Assembly: GCA_964647395.1 (NCBI GenBank)
Contig: CAZYHR010000001.1
Location: 33,927 to 97,926 of the forward strand
DNA from: Phosphoribacter sp964647395
GTDB taxonomy: Bacteria > Actinomycetota > Actinomycetes > Actinomycetales > Dermatophilaceae
Reading direction: 5' to 3'
Length of the DNA stretch: 64,000 bases
In this document: piece after piece, positions 16,581 to 25,822 of the stretch
How positions within the stretch are numbered: position 1 is the stretch's first letter
Layout of the letters: every line of letters starts with the position of its first letter
Position numbers and translations under genes: made by a program
Notes under the pieces: generated by a model
The model's input: the letters and a program-made list of their open reading frames with translations, nothing else
What the model was told of the DNA's origin: nothing
Database searches by the model: none

Positions 16581-17960
16581 TCAGGAAGATGACTCGGTGG
16601 TGTGCAGGGTCTGGGCCAAGTGCTCGGCGGCCAGCAGGGCCAGGCCGAAGGCAGGCAGTAGGCCGTTGCCCGCCAGATAGCCCGAGGCCCCGTGGCCGGA
16701 GATGCCGTTGGCGGCGCCGCCAGCGGCATAGAGGCCGGGGATGGGCGAGCCGTCCGGGCGTTCGACTCTGGCGTGCTCGTCGACGACCAAGCCTCCCTGG
16801 GTGTGGAACAGAGCCGGGTGGACCAGCGCCGCGCGCAGCGGGGGCTGCAGGCCCCGGTGAACGTGCCGCCCGAAGCGGTCGGTTCCACCCGCGGCGGCCG
16901 CCAGATCGGCGAGTTCCTGGTCGAGCGCGCCAGGGTCGACCTCCATGATCGCGGCTAGTTGCGCCGGCGTGTCGGCCAGCTCGACCGCGCCGCTCTCGAT
17001 GGTCTGCAGGTAGTCGGTGAACGGCAGGCACAGCTCGTGGATCTGCTCATCGAAGACGATCCACCCGCCGGCGCCCGGCTGGGCGGCGAGTAACGCGGCG
17101 TATTCGGAGTAGCCGCACGTCTCGTCGCCGAACCGGTGTCCGGCCCGGTCGACGACGATGCCGCCGTGCATGACGGTCGCCCAGCCGAGGAGCGCAGCTC
17201 CGCGGACGGACAGCGCCGCATGCCCCTGATAGGCATCGAGGTACGCCGTTGCGGCGCCGAGGCGCTCGCCGATCCGCAACGCGTCGCCACGGCTGTGCTC
17301 GCTGCCGTGATAGACGGCGTCAGCGATCTCGGGCAGATGCTCCCGGACCAGCTCGGCATCGGCCCCGAAACCGTTGGTCGCCAGCAGCACCGCCCGCGTG
17401 GGGATCTCGTCGCGAGCGCCATCGGGCGCCTCGACGATGACCCCGACGACCGCTCCGCTCGGGTCGGTCCGGACGTCGACGAGCCGCGCCGGGCAGAGCA
17501 CATCGATGCGTTCCTGGACCCGCACCGCCGCGTGCAGCCCGTCGAGCAGCACCGTGCCGTGCCGCCCCGGCACGGTGTGACACCGCTGTGCCGAGTGGCC
17601 GGGGTAGTCGAAGTCGGTGACCAGTTCCATGGGCAGCGCGGCCACGTCAGCCATCCACTCGACCAGTCGGCCGCTCACCTCACCGAGGGCGCGTGCCAGC
17701 CGTTCGTCGCCCCGGCCCTGGGTCTTGGCCATGACGTCGGCGACGAACGTCTCGGGCGAATCCTCGATGCCCGCGTCCCGCTGCCAACGGGATCCCGCGC
17801 CGGGGATCATCGCCGTCGACATCGACGTGTTGTTGCCGCGCCGGGAGTGCTCGCTGACCTCGACGACGAGGACGTCGAGGCCGAGTTCCGCTGCCCGCAA
17901 CGCACCGACGAGACCGCCCCCGGCGCCGACGACGACGAGGTCGGGTCCGTCGACGCTCAT
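16581..17960 (-). CDS. FAD-dependent oxidoreductase (fumarate reductase/ketosteroid dehydrogenase type)
   Basis: A 459-aa flavoprotein. The N-terminal dinucleotide-binding motif VVVGAGGGLVGALRAAELG (residues 8-26) and the FAD-contacting VLLATNGFG are clear. The C-terminus has GLYAAGGAANGISGHGASGY, which closes the FAD site. The substrate domain has the HTQGGLVVDEHARV segment found in fumarate reductase-type and 3-ketosteroid dehydrogenase-type enzymes. It probably dehydrogenates or reduces an alpha,beta position next to a carboxylate. Start ATG 17960 overlaps the racemase stop by 4 nt (ATGA). The electron acceptor is not evident. Confidence 0.85.
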   Translation of the reverse strand: MSVDGPDLVVVGAGGGLVGALRAAELGLDVLVVEVSEHSRRGNNTSMSTAMIPGAGSRWQRDAGIEDSPETFVADVMAKTQGRGDERLARALGEVSGRLVEWMADVAALPMELVTDFDYPGHSAQRCHTVPGRHGTVLLDGLHAAVRVQERIDVLCPARLVDVRTDPSGAVVGVIVEAPDGARDEIPTRAVLLATNGFGADAELVREHLPEIADAVYHGSEHSRGDALRIGERLGAATAYLDAYQGHAALSVRGAALLGWATVMHGGIVVDRAGHRFGDETCGYSEYAALLAAQPGAGGWIVFDEQIHELCLPFTDYLQTIESGAVELADTPAQLAAIMEVDPGALDQELADLAAAAGGTDRFGRHVHRGLQPPLRAALVHPALFHTQGGLVVDEHARVERPDGSPIPGLYAAGGAANGISGHGASGYLAGNGLLPAFGLALLAAEHLAQTLHTTESSS

Positions 17961-18577
17961 CGCGCCACCGCCAGTCCGATGACCTGCAGGGCGACCGCGG
18001 TCGGGTCGACGATGCGGCGCCCGGCGATCTGGTCGGGCACGTCGACGGCCGAGCAACCGTTGATGACCCAGTCACCCGGGAGCGATCCGACCACATCGCC
18101 GAGGGCGGGCAGCCATTGGTCGGGGTCGTCGATCGCGTCGACGGACAGGCCGAGGACGGCACTGCCGCAGACGTTCCCGCCCCAACCGTAGCTGCGGGCG
18201 ACCCGATCGAGCTCAGCCGTGATCGCGGGGTTGCGCGCGACCAGGCTCAGCCGGTGCCCGAGCAGTGCGTGCGCCCCGAGGCTGAGCTGGAGGATGCCGA
18301 CGACCGGCAGGGTCTGGCGCAGTCGGGCGACCCCCGGGTCGAGGACGCAGTCGGGCAGGTAGTAGTCCGCGGGTGGCGCGTCGAGCATCGCCGCGACGAC
18401 GGCCTCCTCGCTGGCCCTGATGTCCTGCTCGCTCTCCAGTGCGGTCGGCGCATCGGGCCCGACGTCGGCCACCCGCACCGTCACCCCCGCCGGTGCGAGT
18501 GCGTCATAGCGGGCCTGTCGGCGGACGATCTCGTCCGGCGGGACGTGGATGGGTGTGACGGCGTGGACGGTCGTCAT
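17957..18577 (-). CDS. Asp/Glu/hydantoin racemase family protein
   Basis: A 206-aa member of the PF01177-like racemase superfamily, somewhat short. Two cysteines occupy plausible catalytic positions: YYLPDCVLDPGV (about residue 77) and WVINGCSAVDVP (about residue 175). The central VVGILQLSLGAHALLGHR fits the conserved strand-turn. Relatives racemise hydantoins or amino acids, isomerise maleate, or decarboxylate malonates. Placement next to a hydantoinase-like enzyme favours stereo-inversion of the same substrate or an isomerase step, but this is inference. It is coupled by 4-nt overlaps to the genes on both sides. Confidence 0.78.
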   Translation of the reverse strand: MTTVHAVTPIHVPPDEIVRRQARYDALAPAGVTVRVADVGPDAPTALESEQDIRASEEAVVAAMLDAPPADYYLPDCVLDPGVARLRQTLPVVGILQLSLGAHALLGHRLSLVARNPAITAELDRVARSYGWGGNVCGSAVLGLSVDAIDDPDQWLPALGDVVGSLPGDWVINGCSAVDVPDQIAGRRIVDPTAVALQVIGLAVAR

Positions 18578-19959
18578 GCGGTGTCCTCCTCGGTGGCGAC
18601 CTGCTTCGCGCAGCGGCCCAGCAGGTCGTGGATGTCCGGGTCGGTCGGCAGCGCGGCGGCGGCGGCGGCGCAGGCTCGGGTCGCGACCGGTCCGATCACG
18701 TCGTCGAGCAGACCGATCAGTCGGTCGTGGTCGAAAGGCTGGTACGCCGCGTCGCCGACGGGGTTGGGAACGGCGCCGTGCACGGTGCGTCCGTCGGCGG
18801 TCCGGACGGCGACCCGGGCTGCCCGCTCGCCGGGCAGCCCCGCGTCGAGGTCCGGGGCCAAGTGCACCCGGACCAGGGCCGCGAGCTCTCGGAGCCCGGG
18901 GTCGATGGCGGCCGCCTCGAGGGCCGCGGGTCGCAGACCGCCGTCCCTGAGCACCGCGGCGACGACGAACGGCACGGAGAACATCGCGCCGAGGGTGCTC
19001 CCCCAGGTGGTGTGCGCCAATAGCGTTGCGAGCCGGTGGGTTTCGACATCGATGCCGACGATGGGCGTGAGCTCGCCATCCCTGACCAGCTCGGGTCGCA
19101 CCTGCAGGACGGCGTCGGCCGCCGGGTGGGTGAACGAGCAGGAGGCGTGCCGTTTGAGGTAGCCCTCCTCGATGAGCCAGCGGTCGCCCAGGCCTTCGGT
19201 CAGGGCGGCAGGGTCGAGGGTGCCGAGCAACTCCCCGAGGCTCAACGCCGGGGTGCCGGTCGACCGGGCCAGCCCGGCCGCGGCTAGCCGGGCCGCGGCG
19301 ATGCCGTTGACGTTGGCCGCGCCCATCCACTCGTCACGCACCCGGTTGCCGACCAGGGCGGTGCCGAAATGGCCGGCCAGCGGCATACCTGCTCCGGCAT
19401 CGATCGCCGCCGCGGTCGCCGCGGCGTCAAGCCCGAGGACACTCGCACACCCGGCAGCCGCCCCGGCGACCCCCCAGGAGCCATGTGGGTGGGCGCCCGG
19501 CCGGAGCGTGGTGGCGACTCCGAAGCGAGCGGCGACCTCGTATGCCGCCAACAGCGCCACCGCGGTCCGCTCACCCGACAGCCGGTGCCGGCAGGCGAGC
19601 GCTAGCACCGCGGGCAGCCCGTGTGCAGCCGGATGCCCACCGGCGAGCTTGTGCCCCTCGTCGAGTTCCAGGCGCACCAGAGCAGTCGCCGTGAGCCATG
19701 CAGCGGGCTCGACCGTCGTGCGGATCGCACTGCCCAGCAAGGGGATCGGACCTGCCGGCGGATCCCAGGCCCGCTGCACTGCCCGATGCTCGGCCGTCCG
19801 GGCACCGGCGACGATGACAGCCAGCGCGTCGAGCACGACGAGCCCGAGCCGGGCGCGGGCCGACCCGGGCACGTCCGCCCAGCTGAGCGAGGCGACCCAG
19901 GACCCGACACGGTCGACTGCGGCAGCGCTCTCCCGGGTCAGCACGTCCCGTCGACTCAT
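18574..19959 (-). CDS. MmgE/PrpD family protein (operon copy)
   Basis: A 461-aa member of the MmgE/PrpD family (2-methylcitrate dehydratase, cis-aconitate decarboxylase, iminodisuccinate epimerase and relatives). Helical N-terminal features include LDALAVIVAGARTAEH and LVRLELDEGHKLAGGHPAAH, where family members have active-site Asp/His residues. HASCSFTHPAADAVL in the middle is the second conserved block. These are lyases or isomerases acting on di- or tricarboxylates. It follows livF with a 7-nt gap, linking transport and catabolism. A divergent paralogue is at 26643-28046. Confidence 0.85.
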   Translation of the reverse strand: MSRRDVLTRESAAAVDRVGSWVASLSWADVPGSARARLGLVVLDALAVIVAGARTAEHRAVQRAWDPPAGPIPLLGSAIRTTVEPAAWLTATALVRLELDEGHKLAGGHPAAHGLPAVLALACRHRLSGERTAVALLAAYEVAARFGVATTLRPGAHPHGSWGVAGAAAGCASVLGLDAAATAAAIDAGAGMPLAGHFGTALVGNRVRDEWMGAANVNGIAAARLAAAGLARSTGTPALSLGELLGTLDPAALTEGLGDRWLIEEGYLKRHASCSFTHPAADAVLQVRPELVRDGELTPIVGIDVETHRLATLLAHTTWGSTLGAMFSVPFVVAAVLRDGGLRPAALEAAAIDPGLRELAALVRVHLAPDLDAGLPGERAARVAVRTADGRTVHGAVPNPVGDAAYQPFDHDRLIGLLDDVIGPVATRACAAAAAALPTDPDIHDLLGRCAKQVATEEDTA

Positions 19960-19966
19960 CGCCAGG

Positions 19967-20668
19967 TCACAGCCCTAGATAGGCCGACCGCACCCGGTCG
20001 TCGGCGGCCAGCTCGGGACCGGGCCCCTCCAGGACCGCCGATCCGCTCTCCAGGACGTAGGCCCGGTCGGCGAGCTGCAGGGCGTGGCTGGCGTTCTGTT
20101 CGACGAGCAGCACGGACACCCCGCGGTCGCGGATCGATCGGACCGACTCCAGGACGGTCCAGGTCAGCTTGGGCGACAGGCCGGTCGAGGGCTCGTCCAG
20201 CATGAGCAGCTTGGGGTCGGCCATGAGAGCCCGGCCGATGGCGAGCATCTGCTGCTGGCCGCCGCTGAACGTCTCGGCGGTCTGGGACCGCCGCTCGGCG
20301 AGGATGGGGAAGATGTCGTAGACCTCATCCATGGCCGCCGTGATAGTCGAGCGGTCGCGGGTCCACGCGCCCATCCGGAGGTTCTCCTCGACCGTCAGCG
20401 AGCCGAACAGGGCGCGACCCTCGGGGACGAGGACCAGCCCCTCCTTGACCAGTTCGTGCGGACGTCGTCCAGTGGCCTGCTGGTCCCGGAAGGTCACGAC
20501 CCCGCTGCTTGGGGACACCAGCCCGGCGATCGTGTTGAGCAGGGTGGTCTTGCCCGCGCCGTTGGCGCCCACCACCGCGACGATCTCGCCCGCGCCGACC
20601 GTGAGGTCGATCGAGTGCAGGATCTGCAGGCGGTGGTATCCCGAGCACAGGCCCTCAACCGTCAGCAC
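19967..20668 (-). CDS. livF: Branched-chain-type ABC transporter ATPase LivF
   Basis: A 233-aa ABC ATPase. Walker A is GANGAGKTT (about residues 34-42), the signature is FSGGQQQML, Walker B is LLMLDEPSTGLS and the H-loop region is LLVEQNASHAL. Its length and ENLRMGAW segment are those of LivF rather than LivG. It pairs with the LivG below to power uptake of an amino-acid-like or carboxylate compound. It overlaps livG by 14 nt. Confidence 0.92.
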   Translation of the reverse strand: MLTVEGLCSGYHRLQILHSIDLTVGAGEIVAVVGANGAGKTTLLNTIAGLVSPSSGVVTFRDQQATGRRPHELVKEGLVLVPEGRALFGSLTVEENLRMGAWTRDRSTITAAMDEVYDIFPILAERRSQTAETFSGGQQQMLAIGRALMADPKLLMLDEPSTGLSPKLTWTVLESVRSIRDRGVSVLLVEQNASHALQLADRAYVLESGSAVLEGPGPELAADDRVRSAYLGL

Positions 20669-21389
20669 CGGGGGGCTCCTCTCCGAGGTATGCCTCGATG
20701 ACCCGCGGGTCGGAGGTGACCTCCTGCGGGCTGCCGCTGGTCAGCACCCGTCCGGCGTTGAGGACCAGGACCTCGTCGGACAGGCGCATCACTGCGGCCA
20801 TGATGTGCTCGACGAAGACGAGGGTGATGCCCTCCTCCGCGCGCAGTCGCTCGAGCAGATCGAGCACCGGCGCCCGCTCCGCGGGCACCAGGCCGGCCAG
20901 CACCTCGTCGAGGAGGAGCACCTTGGGTTTGATGGCCAGCGCCCGGGCGAACTCGAGGCGCTTGAGTGCCGCGGTCGGCAGGCCCTCGGTGGCGGAGTCC
21001 CGCCACCGGGAGAGGCCGACCCGGTCGATGATCTCGGCCGCGTCGTCGCGCGCCCGCGACTGGCTGCTGCCGCCGGACAAGGTTGCGACATTGACGTTCT
21101 CCAGGACCGTCATGGAGTAGAAGGGCCGCATCAGCTGGAAGGTGCGGGCCATGCCCGCCCGCGCGACCGCGTGCTGGGGCGCGCCGGTGATGTCCCGGCC
21201 GAGCAGCGTCACGGTGCCGTGGTCGGGGGGCAGCGCTCCAGCGATGAGGTTGAAGACGGTCGTCTTGCCGGCACCGTTGGGTCCGATAATGCCGAGGATC
21301 TGCCCCTCGTCGACGTCGAACGAGACGTCGTCGACGGCCTTGAGGCCGCGGAACGACTTGCTCAGCTGCTCTACGCGCAGAATGCTCAC
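20655..21389 (-). CDS. livG: Branched-chain-type ABC transporter ATPase LivG
   Basis: A 244-aa ABC ATPase starting at GTG 21389 (VSILRVEQLSKSF). Walker A is GPNGAGKTTVFN; LivG-type residues include MARTFQLMRPFYSMTVLENV. Walker B is LLLDEVLAGL, with Val in place of the usual Pro, and the C-terminus has FVEHIMAAVM. The signature loop LPTAALKRLEFARAL replaces the common LSYGQQRRLE, a departure at the ABC signature. It overlaps livM by 4 nt. Confidence 0.92.
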   Translation of the reverse strand: MSILRVEQLSKSFRGLKAVDDVSFDVDEGQILGIIGPNGAGKTTVFNLIAGALPPDHGTVTLLGRDITGAPQHAVARAGMARTFQLMRPFYSMTVLENVNVATLSGGSSQSRARDDAAEIIDRVGLSRWRDSATEGLPTAALKRLEFARALAIKPKVLLLDEVLAGLVPAERAPVLDLLERLRAEEGITLVFVEHIMAAVMRLSDEVLVLNAGRVLTSGSPQEVTSDPRVIEAYLGEEPPGADG

Positions 21390-22459
21390 GACTCCCCCTC
21401 GGCCTCGGGCGCGGGTCGGCCACGGCGTCGGGCCAGCCGGTCGCGCACCGCGCTGTAGATGCCCTGCGGCACGACGAGGATGATGACGATGAGCAGCAGC
21501 CCGTAGATGACAACATCGAGGCCGCCGCGCCCGGCCAGGAAGGCCAGGGCCTCCGGCGGGTTGCGCAGCAGCGTCGCGATGACGTCGGACAGCGGGCCGA
21601 GGATCAGCGCGCCGACGACCGGGCCCCAGATCGTGCCGACGCCGCCGATGACGGCGGGCAGGATCGCCTGGATCGACGTCGGTGCGCCGAAGGCGAGCTC
21701 GGGGTCGATGAACAGGTAGTACTGCGTGTAGAACGATCCGGCAACCGCGGTGATCGCCGCCGACAGCGCCATCGTCGTCAGCTTGTAGCGCATGACGTTG
21801 ATCCCGAGCGCGGCCGCAGCGTTCTCGTCGTCGCGCACGGCCAGGGACAGCCGTCCGGTCCTGGAGCGTAGGAAGAGCACGCTGACGACCAGGGCGATCG
21901 CGGTGAGCGCCAACGGGATCCAGAAGTAGAAGGGGGAGCCCGGGTTGAACTGGATGTACCAGAGCGACTCCTCGGGCAGCAGCGGCACGTGATAGCCGAC
22001 TGCCCGGTTGACGAAGTCGCTGTTGGTTGCCCAGAGCCGGAACATCTCGGCGAAGGCGAAGGTCGCCAGGGCGAAATAGGCGCCCTTGAGCTTGTAGCGC
22101 AGGGCGAGGAAGCCGGCGACGACGGCGAAGAGCGCCGCGAGGATCATCCCCGCGAGCATGCCGAGCCACGGCGACAGCCCGGACTCGACGAGCAGTCGGG
22201 CACTCGTGTAGGCACCGATGCCGAAGTACGCGGCATGGCCGAAGCTGAACATCCCGCCGAAGCCGCTCATGACGTTCCAGCCGATCGCCATCAGCGCGAA
22301 GATCAGCACGCGCACGGCGACTGCCTGCTGCGCCGCCGGCAGGACGAGCGGCAGCGGCGCCGCGACGACGATCAGCACGATGATCGCGACGAGATGACGG
22401 TTCCAGGGCTGTCGCGGCAGGGCCGGCGTCGTGGTGGGCGCAGTCGACGGGGCGCTCAT
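21386..22459 (-). CDS. livM: Branched-chain-type ABC transporter permease LivM
   Basis: A 357-aa permease with about ten hydrophobic segments. The family hallmark GFGGMFSFGHAAYFGIGAYT is at about residues 68-87, and LALRYKLKGAYFALATFAFA and RSRTGRLSLAVRDDENAAAA (the EAA-like coupling loop) follow. ATG 22459 overlaps the livH stop by 4 nt. It forms the translocation pore with LivH. Confidence 0.92.
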   Translation of the reverse strand: MSAPSTAPTTTPALPRQPWNRHLVAIIVLIVVAAPLPLVLPAAQQAVAVRVLIFALMAIGWNVMSGFGGMFSFGHAAYFGIGAYTSARLLVESGLSPWLGMLAGMILAALFAVVAGFLALRYKLKGAYFALATFAFAEMFRLWATNSDFVNRAVGYHVPLLPEESLWYIQFNPGSPFYFWIPLALTAIALVVSVLFLRSRTGRLSLAVRDDENAAAALGINVMRYKLTTMALSAAITAVAGSFYTQYYLFIDPELAFGAPTSIQAILPAVIGGVGTIWGPVVGALILGPLSDVIATLLRNPPEALAFLAGRGGLDVVIYGLLLIVIILVVPQGIYSAVRDRLARRRGRPAPEAEGES

Positions 22460-23451
22460 GAGCTGCGCCCGAAGATCCCGGCGGGCCGGAAGAACAGCAC
22501 CGCGACGAAGACGATGAAGACCGCGAGCAGCGGACTCTGCCCGGTCAGCAGGACCCCGCCGAGCTGCTCGGCCAGGCCGATGATCAGGCCGCCGACGAGT
22601 GCGCCGGGCACGTTGCCCATGCCGCCGAGCACGACGACGACGAAGGCGACGATGTTGAAGAGCGCACCGGTGTGCGGCTCGATGGTCACCAGCGGTGCCA
22701 CGAGCGTGCCCGCCGCGCCCGCGCACGCGGTGCCGAGCGCGAAGGTCACTGCATAGATGCGTCGGGTGTCGATGCCGACGAGTTGGGCCCCACGGTCGTT
22801 GGCGGCGACCGCACGGATCGCCGTGCCGAGACGCGTGCGCTGCAGCACGGCGTACAGGATCGCCGCCAGGATCAGAGCGCCGGCGAAGGCGAGGATCCGG
22901 GAGAGGTCGGCCACCGCCCCGAGGATCGGGACCCCGGTGTTGCCCGGCAGGGCGACCGAGCGAGGGTTGGCCCCGAAGATCAGCAACAAGCCGTTCTCGA
23001 TGACCAACGAGATGCCGAGCGTGATCAGCAACTGGTTCTCCAGCGGCTTGCCCATCGCCCAGGACAGCACCCCGCGCTGGATGAGATAGCCGACCAGGAA
23101 CATCACCGGGATGACCGCGAGCAGGGCCAGATAGGGATGCACCCCGCTGCCGCCGACGATGAGCACGGTGAGGTAGAGCGCGATCGCAAGGAACGCCCCG
23201 TGCGCGAAGTTGACGATGTCGAGCACGCCGAAAATCAGCGTGAGGCCCATCGACACCAGGCCGTACACGCCGCCGATGAGCAGGCCGGTGACGACCGCCT
23301 GGGTGACGATGACCGAGCTGCCCGACTTGAACAGCGCGAGCACGATCGCCGCCACGAGGACGGCACCGACGACGGCGAGCCGCCGTCCCCACGAGGAGCC
23401 GTGCCGCCTCGTGGGGGTGGCCGCGTCATCCGCGGTGGTCGTCACCGACAT
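22456..23451 (-). CDS. livH: Branched-chain-type ABC transporter permease LivH
   Basis: A 331-aa permease. After a charged N-terminus come eight or so transmembrane segments with GVYGLVSMGLTLIFGVLDIV and NFAHGAFLAIA, the LivH signature. RTRLGTAIRAVAANDRGAQL is the cytoplasmic coupling loop and VVVLGGMGNVPGALVGG is conserved near the C-terminus. It lies 13 nt after the substrate-binding protein gene in the same operon. Confidence 0.92.
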   Translation of the reverse strand: MSVTTTADDAATPTRRHGSSWGRRLAVVGAVLVAAIVLALFKSGSSVIVTQAVVTGLLIGGVYGLVSMGLTLIFGVLDIVNFAHGAFLAIALYLTVLIVGGSGVHPYLALLAVIPVMFLVGYLIQRGVLSWAMGKPLENQLLITLGISLVIENGLLLIFGANPRSVALPGNTGVPILGAVADLSRILAFAGALILAAILYAVLQRTRLGTAIRAVAANDRGAQLVGIDTRRIYAVTFALGTACAGAAGTLVAPLVTIEPHTGALFNIVAFVVVVLGGMGNVPGALVGGLIIGLAEQLGGVLLTGQSPLLAVFIVFVAVLFFRPAGIFGRSS

Positions 23452-23464
23452 GTCTGCGGTCCCG

Positions 23465-24709
23465 TCACTGACCGGGGACGGCCGGCCAGACCGGCTTGGC
23501 CTCGGCGACCTGCTCGGGCCAGACCTGCTTGATCGCGCCGCCCTGCACCTGCATGAGCACCGACGAGGCGCCCTTGTTCTCGCCCTTGTCGTCGAAGGCG
23601 ATCGGCCCGGTCTGCACCATCAGCGAGTCGAGGCTGACCTGGGCGATCGCGTCGCGGACCTTCTGCGGGTTGGCGTCGCCGGCCTTCTCGAGGGCGGCGG
23701 CGATGACCCGGACCGAGTCGTAGGCGAGGACGGCACCGGTGCGGATGTCGTCGTTGTACTTCGACTTGTACAGGTCGACGAGCTTCTTGGTCTCGGGGTT
23801 GGTGACGTCGAAGTGGTAGTTGGCGTCGAAATAGTTGTTGGACGCCGCTCCCAACTCCTTGGGGAACTGCGGCAGGTCGAAGGCGCCGTTGGCGATGCCG
23901 AAGACGGCCTTGAGGTCGGGCTTGACGGTGTTGACGGCCTTGGCGGCGAGGACCCCGTCGCGGTAGTAGCCGGTGACGACGAGCACCTCGGCACCGGAGC
24001 TCTTGACCTGGGTCAGCTGGGTGGTCATGTCCGAGACGCTGGCCGCGTCGTAGCTGATGATCGGGTCGATCGTCATGCCCGACTCCTTGGCCTTGGCGAC
24101 CAGGGCGTCGCGGATGGCCGAGCCGAACGGGCCCTGCTCGTGCAGCATCGCAACCTTCTTCACCCCGCCCTGGGAGACGGCCGCGAGGTACTCGGCGCCC
24201 TTGGCCCCGAGCACGCTCGAGGAAGGCTGTACCCGGAAGGTGTACTTGTAGCCCTGGTTGAGGATGTTGTCGGCGACCGAGATGTCGATGACGAAGGGCA
24301 CCTTGTTGCGCTCGGCGACGGTGGCGACGTTGGCGCTCACCGCGCTCTGATAGGTGCCGACGATGCCGACGACGCCGCCCTGGATGAGGCGTTGGGCCTC
24401 GCTCTGCCCGACCTCGGGCTTGCCCTGGGTGTCGGCGCTGACCAGCTCGAGCTTCTTGCCGCCGAGCGACTTGATGCCGCCGGCCGCGTTGATCGCCTCG
24501 ACGGCGAGCTTGGCGCCGTTGTCCATCTGCTGGCCGTCAGCCGCGGATCCGCCGGACAGGGGGTGCAGCGAGCCGATCTTGATGGTGTCTCCGCCGGCGG
24601 CCCCGGATCCGCCGCTTGTGGACGTGCCCGCCGGGGCCGACCCCCCGCAGGCGGCCAAGGTGAGCGGCAACGCCAAGGCTCCGACAACCGCGAGTTTGCT
24701 GCTGCGCAT
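23465..24709 (-). CDS. ABC transporter substrate-binding lipoprotein (LivJ/LivK type)
   Basis: A 414-aa periplasmic-binding-fold lipoprotein. The signal peptide ends in a lipobox LAAC (Cys21), then a Gly/Ser-rich linker, then IKIGSLHPLSGG, the usual start of the type 1 PBP fold. It captures the substrate outside the membrane for the LivHMGF transporter and is the first gene of the operon. AGGAG lies before ATG 24709. The upstream region holds a 17-bp inverted repeat matching one upstream of iclR, so control by the divergent IclR regulator is likely. The ligand is unknown. Confidence 0.93.
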   Translation of the reverse strand: MRSSKLAVVGALALPLTLAACGGSAPAGTSTSGGSGAAGGDTIKIGSLHPLSGGSAADGQQMDNGAKLAVEAINAAGGIKSLGGKKLELVSADTQGKPEVGQSEAQRLIQGGVVGIVGTYQSAVSANVATVAERNKVPFVIDISVADNILNQGYKYTFRVQPSSSVLGAKGAEYLAAVSQGGVKKVAMLHEQGPFGSAIRDALVAKAKESGMTIDPIISYDAASVSDMTTQLTQVKSSGAEVLVVTGYYRDGVLAAKAVNTVKPDLKAVFGIANGAFDLPQFPKELGAASNNYFDANYHFDVTNPETKKLVDLYKSKYNDDIRTGAVLAYDSVRVIAAALEKAGDANPQKVRDAIAQVSLDSLMVQTGPIAFDDKGENKGASSVLMQVQGGAIKQVWPEQVAEAKPVWPAVPGQ

Positions 24710-24767
24710 GCTCTCTCCTGACTTCTAGCCCTGCTCCGCTGCAGGGCGGTCACTGGTCGGTGATCAT

Positions 24768-24784
24768 GTTCCGTCTACAGGAAC
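24768..24784. promoter_or_regulatory. Putative IclR operator 1 (GTTCC-N7-GGAAC)
   Basis: A perfect 5-bp inverted repeat with a 7-nt spacer, 59 nt upstream of the substrate-binding protein start. It has the same length and arms as the repeat at 24925-24941. A pair of identical dyads in a divergent promoter region with an iclR gene is the standard layout for the regulator's own sites. Confidence 0.6.
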
Positions 24785-24924
24785 GGCCGTCCAGTCATCG
24801 TGTCGCACGACATCCGTCCACGTCAACCCTTCGCGCCACCCTATCGCGTCTCAGGTCCGTGAAGAGCGGCTGCACCAAGGGTCTTCCGCGCGGCCCGACG
24901 GGGACGCTAGAGTGACCGCGATAC

Positions 24925-24941
24925 GTTCCGATCAGCGGAAC
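24925..24941. promoter_or_regulatory. Putative IclR operator 2 (GTTCCG-N5-CGGAAC)
   Basis: A perfect 6-bp inverted repeat, 17 bp in total, 41 nt before the iclR start. It lies just downstream of a TAGAGT -10 hexamer (24909-24914), where a bound repressor would block the iclR promoter. Confidence 0.62.
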
Positions 24942-24982
24942 ACTAGACATCTGGGACGCCCAGACAGTGGAGGAGGCCAACC

Positions 24983-25822
24983 GTGGCCCATGGCAAAGCC
25001 CTGGGAGGCACGACGACCGCCCGCGGCACTGAGACCGCGGGCCGGGTCGCGGACGTCCTGCTGCTCTTTCTGCGAGGTGACTCCCAGCTCGGGGTCAGCG
25101 CGATCGCGCGGGCCCTGGGTCTGAGCAAGACCGTCGTCCACCGCACGCTGACCACGCTGGTCGAACGCGAACTGCTGCAGTCCGACCCGACGACCCGGGC
25201 CTATCGCCTGGGTCCGGCCGCCGCCGCGCTCGGGGCCCGCGCGTGGGCCGAGACCGATCTGCGCACCACCGCGCTGCCGGAGATGCGGCGCCTGCAGCGG
25301 CTGACCGGCGAGACCGTCACGGTGTCGGCCCGGGTCGGCGCCGGCCGGGTCTATCTCGACCAGATCGTCAGCACCCGCGAGATCACCATGACGGTCGCAC
25401 TGGGACGGGTGTTCCCGTTGCACGCCGGGTCGTCGAGCCTGGTCATGCTCACGTTCCTCGACGAGGACGAGCGGGAGGCCATCCTCACCGCGCCGATGCC
25501 GCAGCTGACCTCACGCACCCTCACCGACCCCGACACGATCCGGCTGCGCATCGACGGCATCCGCCGCACCGGCGTCGCCCACTCGGACGGCGAGCGCCAG
25601 GAGGGGGCCGGATCGGTCGCGGCGCCACTGTTCGACATGTCCGGGGCCGTCATCGGCGCGATCTCGGTGTGCGGGCCCATCCAGCGCGTCAACGCCCAGG
25701 CCAGGGAGTCGTTCGTCGCGCCCCTGCTCGCTACCGCCGAGCGGGTCTCCCGCCAGCTCGGCTTCCACGGTCCGCTGCCCTGGCAGCAGGACCTCTATCC
25801 CCCTCGGAGGAAGACCCGATGA
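24983..25822 (+). CDS. IclR family transcriptional regulator
   Basis: A 279-aa regulator. Residues about 20-80 form the IclR winged helix (VLLLFLRGDSQLGVSAIARA, then LSKTVVHRTLTTLVERELLQ). Residues about 100-265 form the GAF-like effector domain, with ETVTVSARVGAGRVYLDQIV and GAISVCGPIQRVN. It starts at GTG 24983 behind a strong GGAGGAGG site. Its stop overlaps the cyclase ATG (ATGA), so it is expressed with the cyclase and MmgE/PrpD genes. It likely senses a pathway metabolite and controls both arms of the island. Confidence 0.93.
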   Translation: MAHGKALGGTTTARGTETAGRVADVLLLFLRGDSQLGVSAIARALGLSKTVVHRTLTTLVERELLQSDPTTRAYRLGPAAAALGARAWAETDLRTTALPEMRRLQRLTGETVTVSARVGAGRVYLDQIVSTREITMTVALGRVFPLHAGSSSLVMLTFLDEDEREAILTAPMPQLTSRTLTDPDTIRLRIDGIRRTGVAHSDGERQEGAGSVAAPLFDMSGAVIGAISVCGPIQRVNAQARESFVAPLLATAERVSRQLGFHGPLPWQQDLYPPRRKTR

